Shown here: positions 7,944 to 15,858 of the stretch, in pieces
Layout of the letters: each line of letters opens with the position of its first letter
Position numbering within the stretch: the stretch's first letter is position 1
Origin: Streptomyces sp. NBC_00102
GTDB taxonomy: Bacteria > Actinomycetota > Actinomycetes > Streptomycetales > Streptomycetaceae
Reading direction: 5' to 3'
NCBI RefSeq assembly: GCF_026343115.1
Contig: NZ_JAPEMC010000001.1
Coordinates: forward strand, 4,173,501-4,237,500
Length of the DNA stretch: 64,000 nucleotides
Position numbers and translations under genes: made by a program
The notes under the pieces: model-generated
The model's database searches: none
What the model saw: only the letters and a program-made list of their open reading frames with translations
Told to the model about the DNA's origin: nothing

Positions 7944-8693
7944 ATGACCCCAGCCAACGTGCCCGCCCCCGCCCGGTCGACACTCGTCGTCACCGCGCAC
8001 GCCGGAGACTTCGTGTGGCGGGCCGGGGGCGCCATCGCCCTGGCCGCCTCGCGCGGCGAGAAGGTCACCATCGCCTGCCTGACCTACGGCGAACGCGGCG
8101 AGTCGGCCCGGGCCTGGCGCGAGGGCAAGGCGCTGGACGAGATCAAGGCGATCCGCAGGGACGAGGCCGAGCGTGCCGCGGCCGTCCTCGGCGCCGAGGT
8201 GCGCTTCCTCGACGCCGGCGACTACCCCCTGCTGGTCACCCCGGAACTCACCGACCGGCTCGTCGGGATCTACCGCGAGACCCAGCCCGACGTGGTGCTC
8301 ACCCACCCGCTGGAGGACCCGTACAACGGCGACCACCCGGCCGCCGCCCGGATGGCGCTGGACGCCCGGGTGCTGGCCGGGGCCATCGGCTACCCGGCCC
8401 CCGGCGAGGTGCTCGGCGCCCCGCCGGTCTTCTTCTTCGAGCCCCACCAGCCGGAGATGTGCGGCTTCACCCCCGAGGTGCTGCTCGACATCACCGAGGT
8501 TTTCGACACCAAGCGCGCGGCGATGGAGTGCCTCTCCGCGCAGGCCCACCTGTGGGAGTACTACACCGACCTCGGCAAGCGGCGCGGGGTGCAGCTCAAG
8601 CGGAACGCGGGCCCCAACCTCGGCCTGGCGTCGACCACGTACGGCGAGGCGTACATGCGCCCGTACCCGCAGGTGACGGGGGAGCTGGCATGA
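7944..8693 (+). CDS. galB: PIG-L-fold 4-oxalomesaconate hydratase-like enzyme
   Basis: A 249-residue protein of the PIG-L/LmbE fold. The usual deacetylase metal motif HPDDE is replaced by TAHAGDFVWRAGG (residues 17-29), the form I associate with GalB, the 4-oxalomesaconate hydratase of gallate degradation. HPLEDPYNGDHPAA supplies the second metal-binding part. The start is ATG 7944 with an AAGGAG site. It overlaps the aldolase gene by 4 nt (ATGA). With its neighbours it would hydrate 4-oxalomesaconate to 4-carboxy-4-hydroxy-2-oxoadipate. Confidence 0.78.
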   Translation: MTPANVPAPARSTLVVTAHAGDFVWRAGGAIALAASRGEKVTIACLTYGERGESARAWREGKALDEIKAIRRDEAERAAAVLGAEVRFLDAGDYPLLVTPELTDRLVGIYRETQPDVVLTHPLEDPYNGDHPAAARMALDARVLAGAIGYPAPGEVLGAPPVFFFEPHQPEMCGFTPEVLLDITEVFDTKRAAMECLSAQAHLWEYYTDLGKRRGVQLKRNAGPNLGLASTTYGEAYMRPYPQVTGELA

Positions 8694-9400
8694 GCGGCGT
8701 GATCGTCACCAACCCCCCGAAGGCGTCCCTGCGTGACGCCGACGCGCTGGCCGGGTACGGCGTGGCCACCGTGCACGAGGCCCTCGGCCGCACCGGCAGT
8801 CTCGGCCCCGCGCTGCGCCCCGTCCAGCAGGGCGTACGGGTCGCGGGCACCGCCGTCACCGCGCTCTGCTGGCCCGGCGACAACCTCATGATCCACGCGG
8901 CGGTGGAGCAGTGCGGCGAGGGAGACATCCTCGTCGTCACCACCACCTCCCCCTGCACGGACGGCCTGTTCGGCGAGCTCTTCGCCACCGCGCTCCAACG
9001 CCGCGGAGTACGCGGCCTGATCACCACCACCGGGGTGCGCGACACCGGGGAACTGCGCGCGATGGGCTTCCCCGTCTGGTCGAAGGCCGTCTGCGCGCAG
9101 GGCACCGTGAAGGCCACCGGCGGATCGGTCAACGTCCCCGTCGCGATCGAGGGGCGGATCGTCCGGCCCGGCGACATCGTCCTCGCCGACGACGACGGAG
9201 TGATGTGCGTACCGCGCGAACGAGCCGCCGAGGCCGTCGAGGCGTCCGCCGCGCGCACCGCGAAGGAGGAGGCGTCCCGGGCGGCCTTCGCCGAGGGGCA
9301 GTTGGGCCTGGACCGGTACGGCCTGCGCGGGACGCTGGAACGGCTCGGCGTGGTGTACCGGTCGTACGAGGAGCACCTGCGCGACGGAGCGGCACCGTGA
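8690..9400 (+). CDS. galC: 4-carboxy-4-hydroxy-2-oxoadipate aldolase / oxaloacetate decarboxylase (RraA-like)
   Basis: A 236-residue RraA/HMG-CHA aldolase-family protein. Characteristic stretches are LITTTGVRDTGELRAMGFPV in the middle and VLADDDGVMCVPR near residue 165, which carries the metal-site acidic residues. It cleaves 4-carboxy-4-hydroxy-2-oxoadipate into pyruvate and oxaloacetate, the last step of gallate or protocatechuate 4,5-cleavage. It overlaps galB by ATGA and the tautomerase gene by GTGA, so all three are translationally coupled. Confidence 0.85.
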   Translation: MSGVIVTNPPKASLRDADALAGYGVATVHEALGRTGSLGPALRPVQQGVRVAGTAVTALCWPGDNLMIHAAVEQCGEGDILVVTTTSPCTDGLFGELFATALQRRGVRGLITTTGVRDTGELRAMGFPVWSKAVCAQGTVKATGGSVNVPVAIEGRIVRPGDIVLADDDGVMCVPRERAAEAVEASAARTAKEEASRAAFAEGQLGLDRYGLRGTLERLGVVYRSYEEHLRDGAAP

Positions 9401-10536
9401 CCGTCCCCGAGGAGGTGCCGTGCATGCTGATGCGGGGCGGCACCTCCAAGGGGGCCTACTTCCTCGCCGGTGACCTCCCGGACGCACCCGCCGAGCGGGA
9501 CGACCTGCTGCTGCGGGTCATGGGCAGCCCCGACCCGCGCCAGATCGACGGCCTCGGCGGGGCGCACCCACTGACCAGCAAGGTCGCCGTCGTCTCACCC
9601 TCGGACCACCCCGACGCTGACGTCGACTACCTCTTCCTGCAAGTCGCCGTCGACGAGCCGGTGGTGAGCGCGCGTCAGAACTGCGGGAACCTGCTGGCGG
9701 GCGTCGGCCCGTTCGCCGTCGAACGCGGACTGGTCCAGGCCGGGGCCGACCGCACGACGGTCCGCATCCGGATGGTGAACACCGGGGACCTCGCCGTCGC
9801 CGGCTTCGCCACCCCCGACCGGCGCGTCGACTACGCCGGTTCCACCGTGCTCTCCGGGGTGCCGGGGGCGGCCGCCCCGGTGGTGGTCGAATTCCCGCCC
9901 GGAGCAGGCGCGTTGCTGCCCACCGGACGGGTCCGCGACACCGTCGCGGGGACCCCCGTCACCTGCGTGGACAACGGCATGCCCACCGTCCTGATCGCCG
10001 CCGCCGACCTCCGGGGCACCGGGATCACCGGCTACGAGACCCCGGCCGACCTGGAGGAGAACACCGCCCTGGCGGCCCGCCTCCAGGAGATCCGGCTCGC
10101 CGCCGGCCCCCTCATGGGGCTCGGGGACGTATCCGGCGCGACCGTCCCCAAACTCAGCCTGCTCGCCCCGCCGGCGGACGGCGGAACGGTCACCACCCGC
10201 ACCTTCATCCCGGTCCGCTGCCACACCTCCATCGGGGTGCTGGGCGCGGCGAGCGTCGCCGCCGGGCTGCTGGTCCCCGGCAACGTCGGCGAGAGCGTCG
10301 CCCGGCTCCCGACGGACGGGGGGCCGGTGCGCATCGAGCACCCCACCGGATTCCTGGACGTCGCGGTCTCCGTGACCCCCGGCGGGGACGGCGGGGAACC
10401 CGGAGTACCCGTGGCCGGCCGGACCGCCGTGGTGCGCACCGCCCGGAAGATCTTCGACGGAACCGTTTTCGCGCGGCCCCGTGACCCCGCACCCACACCA
10501 TCCCCCGCTCCCGCACCCCTCAGGAGGCTCCGATGA
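9397..10536 (+). CDS. galD: PrpF-family isomerase, probable 4-oxalomesaconate tautomerase
   Basis: A 379-residue PrpF/diaminopimelate-epimerase-fold protein with the family opening CMLMRGGTSKGAYF. The two half-domain signatures around QNCGNLLAGVGPFAVE and CHTSIGVLGAASV carry the catalytic Cys residues. In this operon the expected reaction is keto-enol tautomerisation of 4-oxalomesaconate before hydration by GalB. GTG 9397 overlaps the aldolase stop and the gene ends in an ATGA overlap with the dioxygenase gene. The C-terminal tail is Pro/Arg-rich. Confidence 0.82.
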   Translation: MTVPEEVPCMLMRGGTSKGAYFLAGDLPDAPAERDDLLLRVMGSPDPRQIDGLGGAHPLTSKVAVVSPSDHPDADVDYLFLQVAVDEPVVSARQNCGNLLAGVGPFAVERGLVQAGADRTTVRIRMVNTGDLAVAGFATPDRRVDYAGSTVLSGVPGAAAPVVVEFPPGAGALLPTGRVRDTVAGTPVTCVDNGMPTVLIAAADLRGTGITGYETPADLEENTALAARLQEIRLAAGPLMGLGDVSGATVPKLSLLAPPADGGTVTTRTFIPVRCHTSIGVLGAASVAAGLLVPGNVGESVARLPTDGGPVRIEHPTGFLDVAVSVTPGGDGGEPGVPVAGRTAVVRTARKIFDGTVFARPRDPAPTPSPAPAPLRRLR

Positions 10537-11483
10537 CCCCGCCGCTCGGCGACATCGCCCACCTCGGCCACGTCGAACTGCTCACCCCGGACCTCGACGC
10601 CAGCGTCGACTTCTTCACCCGGATCCTCGGGCTGACGGAGAACGGCCGCTCGGGCGACTCCGTGTACCTGCGGACCTTCGACGACTACGAGCACCACAGC
10701 CTCGTCCTCACCGCCCACGAGCTGCCCGGTGTGCGCCGGACCGCCCTGCGCGCCTCCAGTCAGGAGGCGCTGGGCCGCAGGGTCGAGGCGCTCGAAGCCG
10801 CCGGACGCCCCGGCCGCTGGACCGAGGACGAGCCCGGCATCGGCCCGCTGTACCTGAGCAGCGACCCGGACGGCCACGAACTCGCCCTGTACTGGGAGAG
10901 CGAGCACTACGTCGCACCCGAGGGGCTGAAGCCGGGCCTGAAGAACCAGCCGCAGGCCAAGCCCGCCCACGGGGTGGGGGTCCGCCGTCTGGACCACGTC
11001 AACTTCCTCGGCTCCGACGTGGCCGCCAACGCGTCCTTCACCCGGGACGTCCTCGGCGCCCGGCCCACCGAGCAGATCGTCCTCGACAGCGGCAAGCTCG
11101 CCGCCCAGTGGCTGACCTTCACCAACAAGTCGTACGACGTCGTCTACACCTCCGACTGGACGGGCTCCAGCGGCCGGCTGCACCACATCGCCTTCGCCAC
11201 CGACACCCGCGAGGACATCCTGCGCGCGGCCGACATCTGCCTCGACAACGACGTGTTCATCGAGACCGGCCCCCACAAGCACGCCATCCAGCAGACGTTC
11301 TTCCTGTACGTCTACGAGCCCGGCGGCAACCGGATCGAGCTCTGCAACCCGCTCACCCGGCTCGTCCTCGCCCCCGACTGGCCGCTGATCACCTGGACCG
11401 AGGCCGAACGCGCCAAGGGCCAGGCGTGGGGCCTGAAGACCATCGAGTCCTTCCACACGCACGGCACGCCGCCGGTCGCCTGA
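10533..11483 (+). CDS. Type I extradiol (catechol 2,3-dioxygenase-like) ring-cleavage dioxygenase
   Basis: A 316-residue two-domain vicinal-oxygen-chelate protein, close to the 307 residues of XylE. The iron ligands of the C-terminal domain are visible: His155 in RRLDHVNF, His217 or His218 in LHHIAF and Glu269 in NRIELCNP. It should open a catecholic ring next to the hydroxyls using Fe(II) and O2. It sits last in the GalBCD-like operon, where a type II (LigB-fold) enzyme would be normal. Its true substrate (gallate-like or another catechol) cannot be told from sequence. Confidence 0.85.
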   Translation: MTPPLGDIAHLGHVELLTPDLDASVDFFTRILGLTENGRSGDSVYLRTFDDYEHHSLVLTAHELPGVRRTALRASSQEALGRRVEALEAAGRPGRWTEDEPGIGPLYLSSDPDGHELALYWESEHYVAPEGLKPGLKNQPQAKPAHGVGVRRLDHVNFLGSDVAANASFTRDVLGARPTEQIVLDSGKLAAQWLTFTNKSYDVVYTSDWTGSSGRLHHIAFATDTREDILRAADICLDNDVFIETGPHKHAIQQTFFLYVYEPGGNRIELCNPLTRLVLAPDWPLITWTEAERAKGQAWGLKTIESFHTHGTPPVA

Positions 11484-11497
11484 CGGCCGGCCAGTAC

Positions 11498-11532
11498 GGC
11501 GGGGGCGCGCCGCGGCACGGTGCGCCCCCGCC
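11498..11532 (+). terminator. Terminator of the catabolic operon
   Basis: Perfect 11-base arms GGCGGGGGCGC and GCGCCCCCGCC flank a 13-nt loop, 15 nt after the dioxygenase stop. A second GC hairpin (arms GCCCGCC/GGCGGGC, 11541-11559) follows directly, so termination may be two-step. Confidence 0.65.
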
Positions 11533-11634
11533 GCACACCCGCCCGCCCGGTGGGCGGGCTCCGAGGCGCGCCCCAGCAGCCCCGGGCGGCCTCCCGCGCC
11601 CCCGGAATCCGGACGTGGCCCGATTGTTCCTGAG

Positions 11635-11679
11635 ATTGTTGACAAAAACGTTGACACTCAACGGGTGCGTTTCTACCGT
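11635..11679 (+). promoter_or_regulatory. Transporter promoter with GntR-type operator
   Basis: ATTGTTGACAAA (11635-11646) repeats the operator seen before gntR. A second TTGACA at 11651-11656, 12 nt on, is followed after 17 nt by TACCGT (11674-11679), a plausible -35/-10 pair. The transporter start is about 100 nt downstream. The operator next to the -35 fits repression by the GntR protein at 7242-7892. Confidence 0.55.
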
Positions 11680-11777
11680 CTTGCCATCCGGGTCGCCGCG
11701 CCGCCGTACCGCCGCACCGACCCACGTCCCCCGCCCAGCTCCGGAGGCTCTCAGCGCTCCGGACGAGAGGAACAACG

Positions 11778-13118
11778 ATGTCCTCCTCCACCGCCCTGTC
11801 GCCACGCGGCAGAAAACTCGCGTTGCTGGTCGTCGGCCTGTGCTGGCTGGTCGTCCTCTTCGACGGCCTCGACATGTTCGTCTACGGCGCCGTGCTGCCC
11901 CACATGCTGGAGCACCACGCGCTCGGGCTGAAGCCGTCCATGGCGGGCGACCTCGGCAGCTACGCCACCTTCGGGATGCTGATCGGCGCGCTGTCGGCCG
12001 GCACGATCACCGACTGGGTCGGCCGCAAGAAGCTGATCATCGTCTGCACCGCGGTCTTCTCGCTGGCCTCCGCCCTCTGCGCGGTGGCCGGTTCGGTCGG
12101 GGTCTTCGGGCTCGGGCGCTTCATCGCCGGAGTGGGGCTCGGCGGTCTGCTGCCGGTCACCATCACCCTGGTCTCCGAGTACGCCCCGCGCGGCCGGGGA
12201 GCGATCATCGTCGGCACTCTGATGACCGCCCACCAGGCGGGCGGCATCGTCTCCGGCTTCATCGGCCTGTGGACCGGCGGAGAGAACGGCTGGCGGATCG
12301 CGTACTGGATCTGCGTGGTCCCGCTCTTCATCGGCGTTCCGCTGGTCTGGAGGTTCCTGCCCGAGTCGATGAGCTTCCTGCTGGCGAAGGGCCGCGACGA
12401 GGAGGCCGCCGAACTGGCCCGCCGGTTCGACGTGGACGTGCCCGCCGCGAAGGCCGACCGCCCGGCCGCCGGTGAGCGCTGGGACGCGCTGGTCGCCCTC
12501 TTCCGCGGCAACCTCTGGCGCCGCACGCTGCTCTACTGGCTGACTTCCTTCGGCGGCCTGCTCCTCGTCTACGGCGTCAGCAACTGGCTGCCCACGATGA
12601 TGCGCGGTGCCGGGTACGAACTCGGCTCCTCCCTCTCGTTCGTGGTCATCATCAACGCCGGCGGCATCGTCGGCATGCTGATCGCCGGCCGGTTCTCCGA
12701 CCGCTTCGGCGCGCTCCGCGTCGCCGCCCTCTGGTTCGCCCTGACCGCCGTCGGGGTCTACCTCCTCGGCATCCACATGGCGCTGCCGCTCACCTACACG
12801 GTGGTCTTCCTGACCGGCCTGTTCCTCTTCAGCGCCCAGGCCATGGTCTACGCGGCCGTCGCGGGCGACTCCTCCGACGACAACCGCGCCACGGCCGTCG
12901 GCTGGACCAGCGGAATGGGCCGCTTCGGCGCCGTCTTCGGCCCCTGGCTCGGCGGACAGCTGGTCGCGGGAGGCGCGGAGGACTGGGGCTTCACCGCCTT
13001 CGCCATCACCGCGGTGTTCGCCACGGTCATGCTCTGCCTCACCGGGCTTCGCCCCGCGAAGCACACCGACGCCGCGGGCGGCGCGGGTACCGCCCAGCCG
13101 CTCACCGCGGCGGGCTGA
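11778..13118 (+). CDS. MFS aromatic-acid:H+ symporter (AAHS/PcaK-like)
   Basis: A 446-residue, 12-helix major facilitator. The AAHS hallmark is in helix 1, LFDGLDMFVYGAVLPHM (Asp-Gly-x-Asp), and the loop 2-3 motif DWVGRKK follows. Uptake of an aromatic acid by proton symport is the family role. Its own promoter carries the same operator as gntR, so it is probably induced together with the ring-cleavage operon. It is most like PcaK/BenK-type transporters, and the substrate is inferred from the neighbouring enzymes. Confidence 0.85.
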   Translation: MSSSTALSPRGRKLALLVVGLCWLVVLFDGLDMFVYGAVLPHMLEHHALGLKPSMAGDLGSYATFGMLIGALSAGTITDWVGRKKLIIVCTAVFSLASALCAVAGSVGVFGLGRFIAGVGLGGLLPVTITLVSEYAPRGRGAIIVGTLMTAHQAGGIVSGFIGLWTGGENGWRIAYWICVVPLFIGVPLVWRFLPESMSFLLAKGRDEEAAELARRFDVDVPAAKADRPAAGERWDALVALFRGNLWRRTLLYWLTSFGGLLLVYGVSNWLPTMMRGAGYELGSSLSFVVIINAGGIVGMLIAGRFSDRFGALRVAALWFALTAVGVYLLGIHMALPLTYTVVFLTGLFLFSAQAMVYAAVAGDSSDDNRATAVGWTSGMGRFGAVFGPWLGGQLVAGGAEDWGFTAFAITAVFATVMLCLTGLRPAKHTDAAGGAGTAQPLTAAG

Positions 13119-13145
13119 CGCCCCGGACGACGGCCTTCGGGCGCC

Positions 13146-13224
13146 GGTCTGAGGTGCGGCGGTCTGAGGTGCGGCGGCCTGAGGTGCGGCGGCCTGAGGC
13201 GCGACGGTCTGATGTGCGGCGGCC
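13146..13224. repeat. Five tandem 15-bp imperfect repeats
   Basis: Units of the form GGTCTGAGGTGCGGC repeat five times (13146-13220), with a short sixth start. They lie between the convergent transporter and metalloprotease genes. Fifteen-base periodicity keeps one frame open but there is no start or ribosome site. It is probably slippage-prone filler, possibly acting as a 3' structure. Confidence 0.7.
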
Positions 13225-13236
13225 ACCGGGTCCGGA

Positions 13237-14514
13237 TCAGGAACGGGTGATCCGGACCCGGTACTCGCCCTCCGCGTCCTCGCCGAGCACGGCGACCCGG
13301 ACGCCGTTGACCCGGTCGGTGAAGGTCTCGCCAGGCTGGAACGGCGCGTCCGAGAGCTCGGCGTGCACATTGGGCCTGCGGGTGCAGCCGCCGCTGTCAC
13401 CGGTGCTGTCCGCGACGGAGACCGGACCCTGGCCCGTCTCCACGTCCGAGTCGACCTGGTAGATCAGCACCCCCGGCCGGCAGACCGCCTCGTCGTTCCC
13501 GGCGGGGGTGCGCACCTCCATGACGTACCCGGAGTCCTCGCTCAGCGGGACGACCGCGAGCTTGGTGCCACCGGTGGTCTCCAGCGGTTCGAGCGTGTGC
13601 TCGCTGGTGCCGGGCTCCGAGGCGCAGGTGATCTGCCCGTTGTCGAGCCAGCCCAGCTTCCACTTGTGCCAGCCGAGGAAGTCGTTGTTGGCCCCCCAGT
13701 CCTCGGACATGATGTCCCAGTGCCCGACCGAGCCGCCGCCCTCCGCGGTGTAGAGGTCGGGAAGGCCGAAGACATGGCCGTTCTCGTGCGGGAGCACCCG
13801 GTACCCGGTCCGGGCGTAGGAACCCGAACCGTCGTCCTGGCGGCTGTAGACGAACGAGGTGTTGGCCAGCGGTACCCCGTCCGCGCGCGGCGCCTCCTCG
13901 TTGTCGGGGAAGGTCACCGACAGCACGGTGTCCAGCGCCGAGGGGCCCGCGTTCGGCGTGACCAGCACGTTGACCAGGTCGTACGCGGAGAAGTCCACCC
14001 GTGCGTCGGCGGCCTTGACGATGTCCGACACCAGCTGCCGGTAGCCCGGTTCGTACGGGGAGCCGCGCTCTATCCCGTAGTCGGCGAACGGCATCGGCAT
14101 CCGCAGCCAGCCCTTCACCGGGGCCTCGGGCACGTAGACCAGCCGGCCGTACGAGCTGCGGCGGAACCAGTCGGACGTCTGCGGGAAGAACTCCGCCATC
14201 CGGTCCGCGGCGGTCCCGCTGCCCTGCGCGTCCGGGAAGTCGATCATGAGGTTCAGGGCCCGCACCCTGCCGGTGGAGCGGGCGTACCCGGGCGGTGTCG
14301 GCATGCCTTCCGACATCTGCACGCCCAGCGCGGCGGATATCCGGCACGGGCCGAGCGCGGACTCCTGACTGAGGGACGCCGGTCCCGCCGAGACCCGGTT
14401 CGCCTCCGGGAGAGCGGTGCTCGCCGACGCCAGAGCGGCGATGACCAGCGCGGTCGCCCCGGCGAGAGCGAGCGGGCGGCGACAGCTGCGTATCCCTCGG
14501 CGAGGGTGCTGCAT
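13237..14514 (-). CDS. Secreted M6 (immune inhibitor A-like) metalloprotease
   Basis: A 425-residue protein from ATG 14514, which has a GGAGG site 8 nt upstream; a GTG at 14535 is in frame but has no good site. A basic stretch followed by a hydrophobic segment and an Ala-rich cleavage region in the first 40 residues forms a signal peptide. The zinc motif is PHENGHVFGLPD (HExxH), with the downstream M6-type HWDIMSEDWG block. It should be exported and act on extracellular protein. It is convergent with the transporter and not linked to the catabolic block. Confidence 0.85.
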   Translation of the reverse strand: MQHPRRGIRSCRRPLALAGATALVIAALASASTALPEANRVSAGPASLSQESALGPCRISAALGVQMSEGMPTPPGYARSTGRVRALNLMIDFPDAQGSGTAADRMAEFFPQTSDWFRRSSYGRLVYVPEAPVKGWLRMPMPFADYGIERGSPYEPGYRQLVSDIVKAADARVDFSAYDLVNVLVTPNAGPSALDTVLSVTFPDNEEAPRADGVPLANTSFVYSRQDDGSGSYARTGYRVLPHENGHVFGLPDLYTAEGGGSVGHWDIMSEDWGANNDFLGWHKWKLGWLDNGQITCASEPGTSEHTLEPLETTGGTKLAVVPLSEDSGYVMEVRTPAGNDEAVCRPGVLIYQVDSDVETGQGPVSVADSTGDSGGCTRRPNVHAELSDAPFQPGETFTDRVNGVRVAVLGEDAEGEYRVRITRS

Positions 14515-14778
14515 GGGCGCGCCTCCGGGGAACACGGCAGCCGGCCGACCCGGACTGCGCTCTGGCGTCAGCCTCTGTCGGCACGTCCCGGCCCGCTCGT
14601 TGGGTAAGCCGATCGGAGGGTTTTCCCGGCCGGTATCGCGATGTGGTGCAGGTCACTTCCGGGGGTGAAATAAGCGGGGACCCTCTCCCCGTTTGTACGT
14701 GTGTCCCCGCGAAGTGGGGGCGCGGTACCCGGTTACTCCGGGAGCCGCCCGTACTCGTACACGGAGAGGTTCCACGTC

Positions 14779-15435
14779 GTGGAGACCGCCGCCCGAACCG
14801 CACCGGAGTGCCGGCGCCGTGCGTCCCGCCCGCGGGCCGACGCGCTGCGCAACCGCGAACGGATCGTCACGGCCGCCCGGGAGCTGTTCGTCGAGCTGGG
14901 GCCGGACGTGCCCCTCGACGACGTCGCCCGGCGGGCCGGGGTCGGCAACGCCACGCTCTACCGGAACTTCCCCGACCGTGCCGCACTCACCCACGAGGTC
15001 GTCCTCGCGGTCCTGTCCCGCACCGCCGACCGGGCCGAAGAGGCCATGGCCGAGGAGAGCGACCCGTTCGACGCGCTCAGCCGTTTCGTGCACGCTGCCG
15101 CCGACGAACGGGTCGGGGCCCTGTGCCCCGTACTCTCCGGGGCGTTCGACAGGGACCACCCCGAACTGCTCGCCGAACGCCGGCACCTCGAAGAGGCCGT
15201 CGAGGAAGTCGTACGGCGGGCGATGGCCTCCGGAGGGCTGCGGACGGACATCGCGGTCGGCGACCTGATGATCGCCCTCTCGCAGCTCACCCGGCCCCTT
15301 CCGGGCATCGCGTGCCTGGACATCGACCAGTTCGTCCACCGCCATCTGCAGCTGTTCCTGGACGGACTGCGGACCCCGGTCCGCTCCGAACTGCCGGGCT
15401 CGGCCGCGACCCTGGAGGACCTGCGACGGCGCTGA
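14779..15435 (+). CDS. TetR-family regulator of adjacent exporter
   Basis: A 218-residue TetR protein from GTG 14779 (GGAGAGG site). The HTH spans about residues 24-70, with LDDVARRAGVGNATLYRNF. The C-terminal ligand domain is of the TetR_C type common beside drug exporters. It lies 423 nt upstream of the 14-helix exporter on the same strand and probably represses it. No obvious palindrome is seen directly before the exporter start. Confidence 0.85.
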   Translation: METAARTAPECRRRASRPRADALRNRERIVTAARELFVELGPDVPLDDVARRAGVGNATLYRNFPDRAALTHEVVLAVLSRTADRAEEAMAEESDPFDALSRFVHAAADERVGALCPVLSGAFDRDHPELLAERRHLEEAVEEVVRRAMASGGLRTDIAVGDLMIALSQLTRPLPGIACLDIDQFVHRHLQLFLDGLRTPVRSELPGSAATLEDLRRR

Positions 15436-15858
15436 CGCCACCCGCACCCTCCGCCGGCCCGACCCGCTGATGTCCGAAGTTTTCCCGCTTCCCGACTTTT
15501 GATCCTCGTTTCCTTCTGTTCCTCCCTCTGTCTTCCGTATCCCCCCTTCGCTTCCCACGGGACCGGCAACGTCGCCGGTGAACGGGACCGGGCCGCACGG
15601 TCCGCACCCCCGGGGGAGTGCGCCCGCTCGCGCGGCGCCGCTCCCGCACCCGTGCCTGCCCGCCGCACCGGGCGTCCGTCCGTCCGCCCGCCCCGCGTCC
15701 CGTGGTGCCCGTCCCGACAGCCGTAACGAAACGATTCGTCTTCTTCGCCCGTGTACGGGTGCGTCCACGCGCGCCCGGCACGTCCCACGCGTACACCGCA
15801 CGAACCCTTCGGGGTCGACGTCCCGCCGATCCCGCGCAGTCCTTAGGTGGCTACTCCC
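15436..15858. other. Long intergenic leader before exporter
   Basis: A 423-nt gap. A pyrimidine-rich, less GC-biased stretch at about 15477-15555 stands out, followed by GC-rich sequence. I see no ORF with a ribosome site. It probably carries the exporter promoter and a long 5' leader. I find no recognisable riboswitch. Confidence 0.4.

Noticed and set aside
13146..13224. Possible CRISPR array
   Set aside because: The 15-bp units are contiguous with no spacers and no cas genes nearby. It is a simple tandem repeat.
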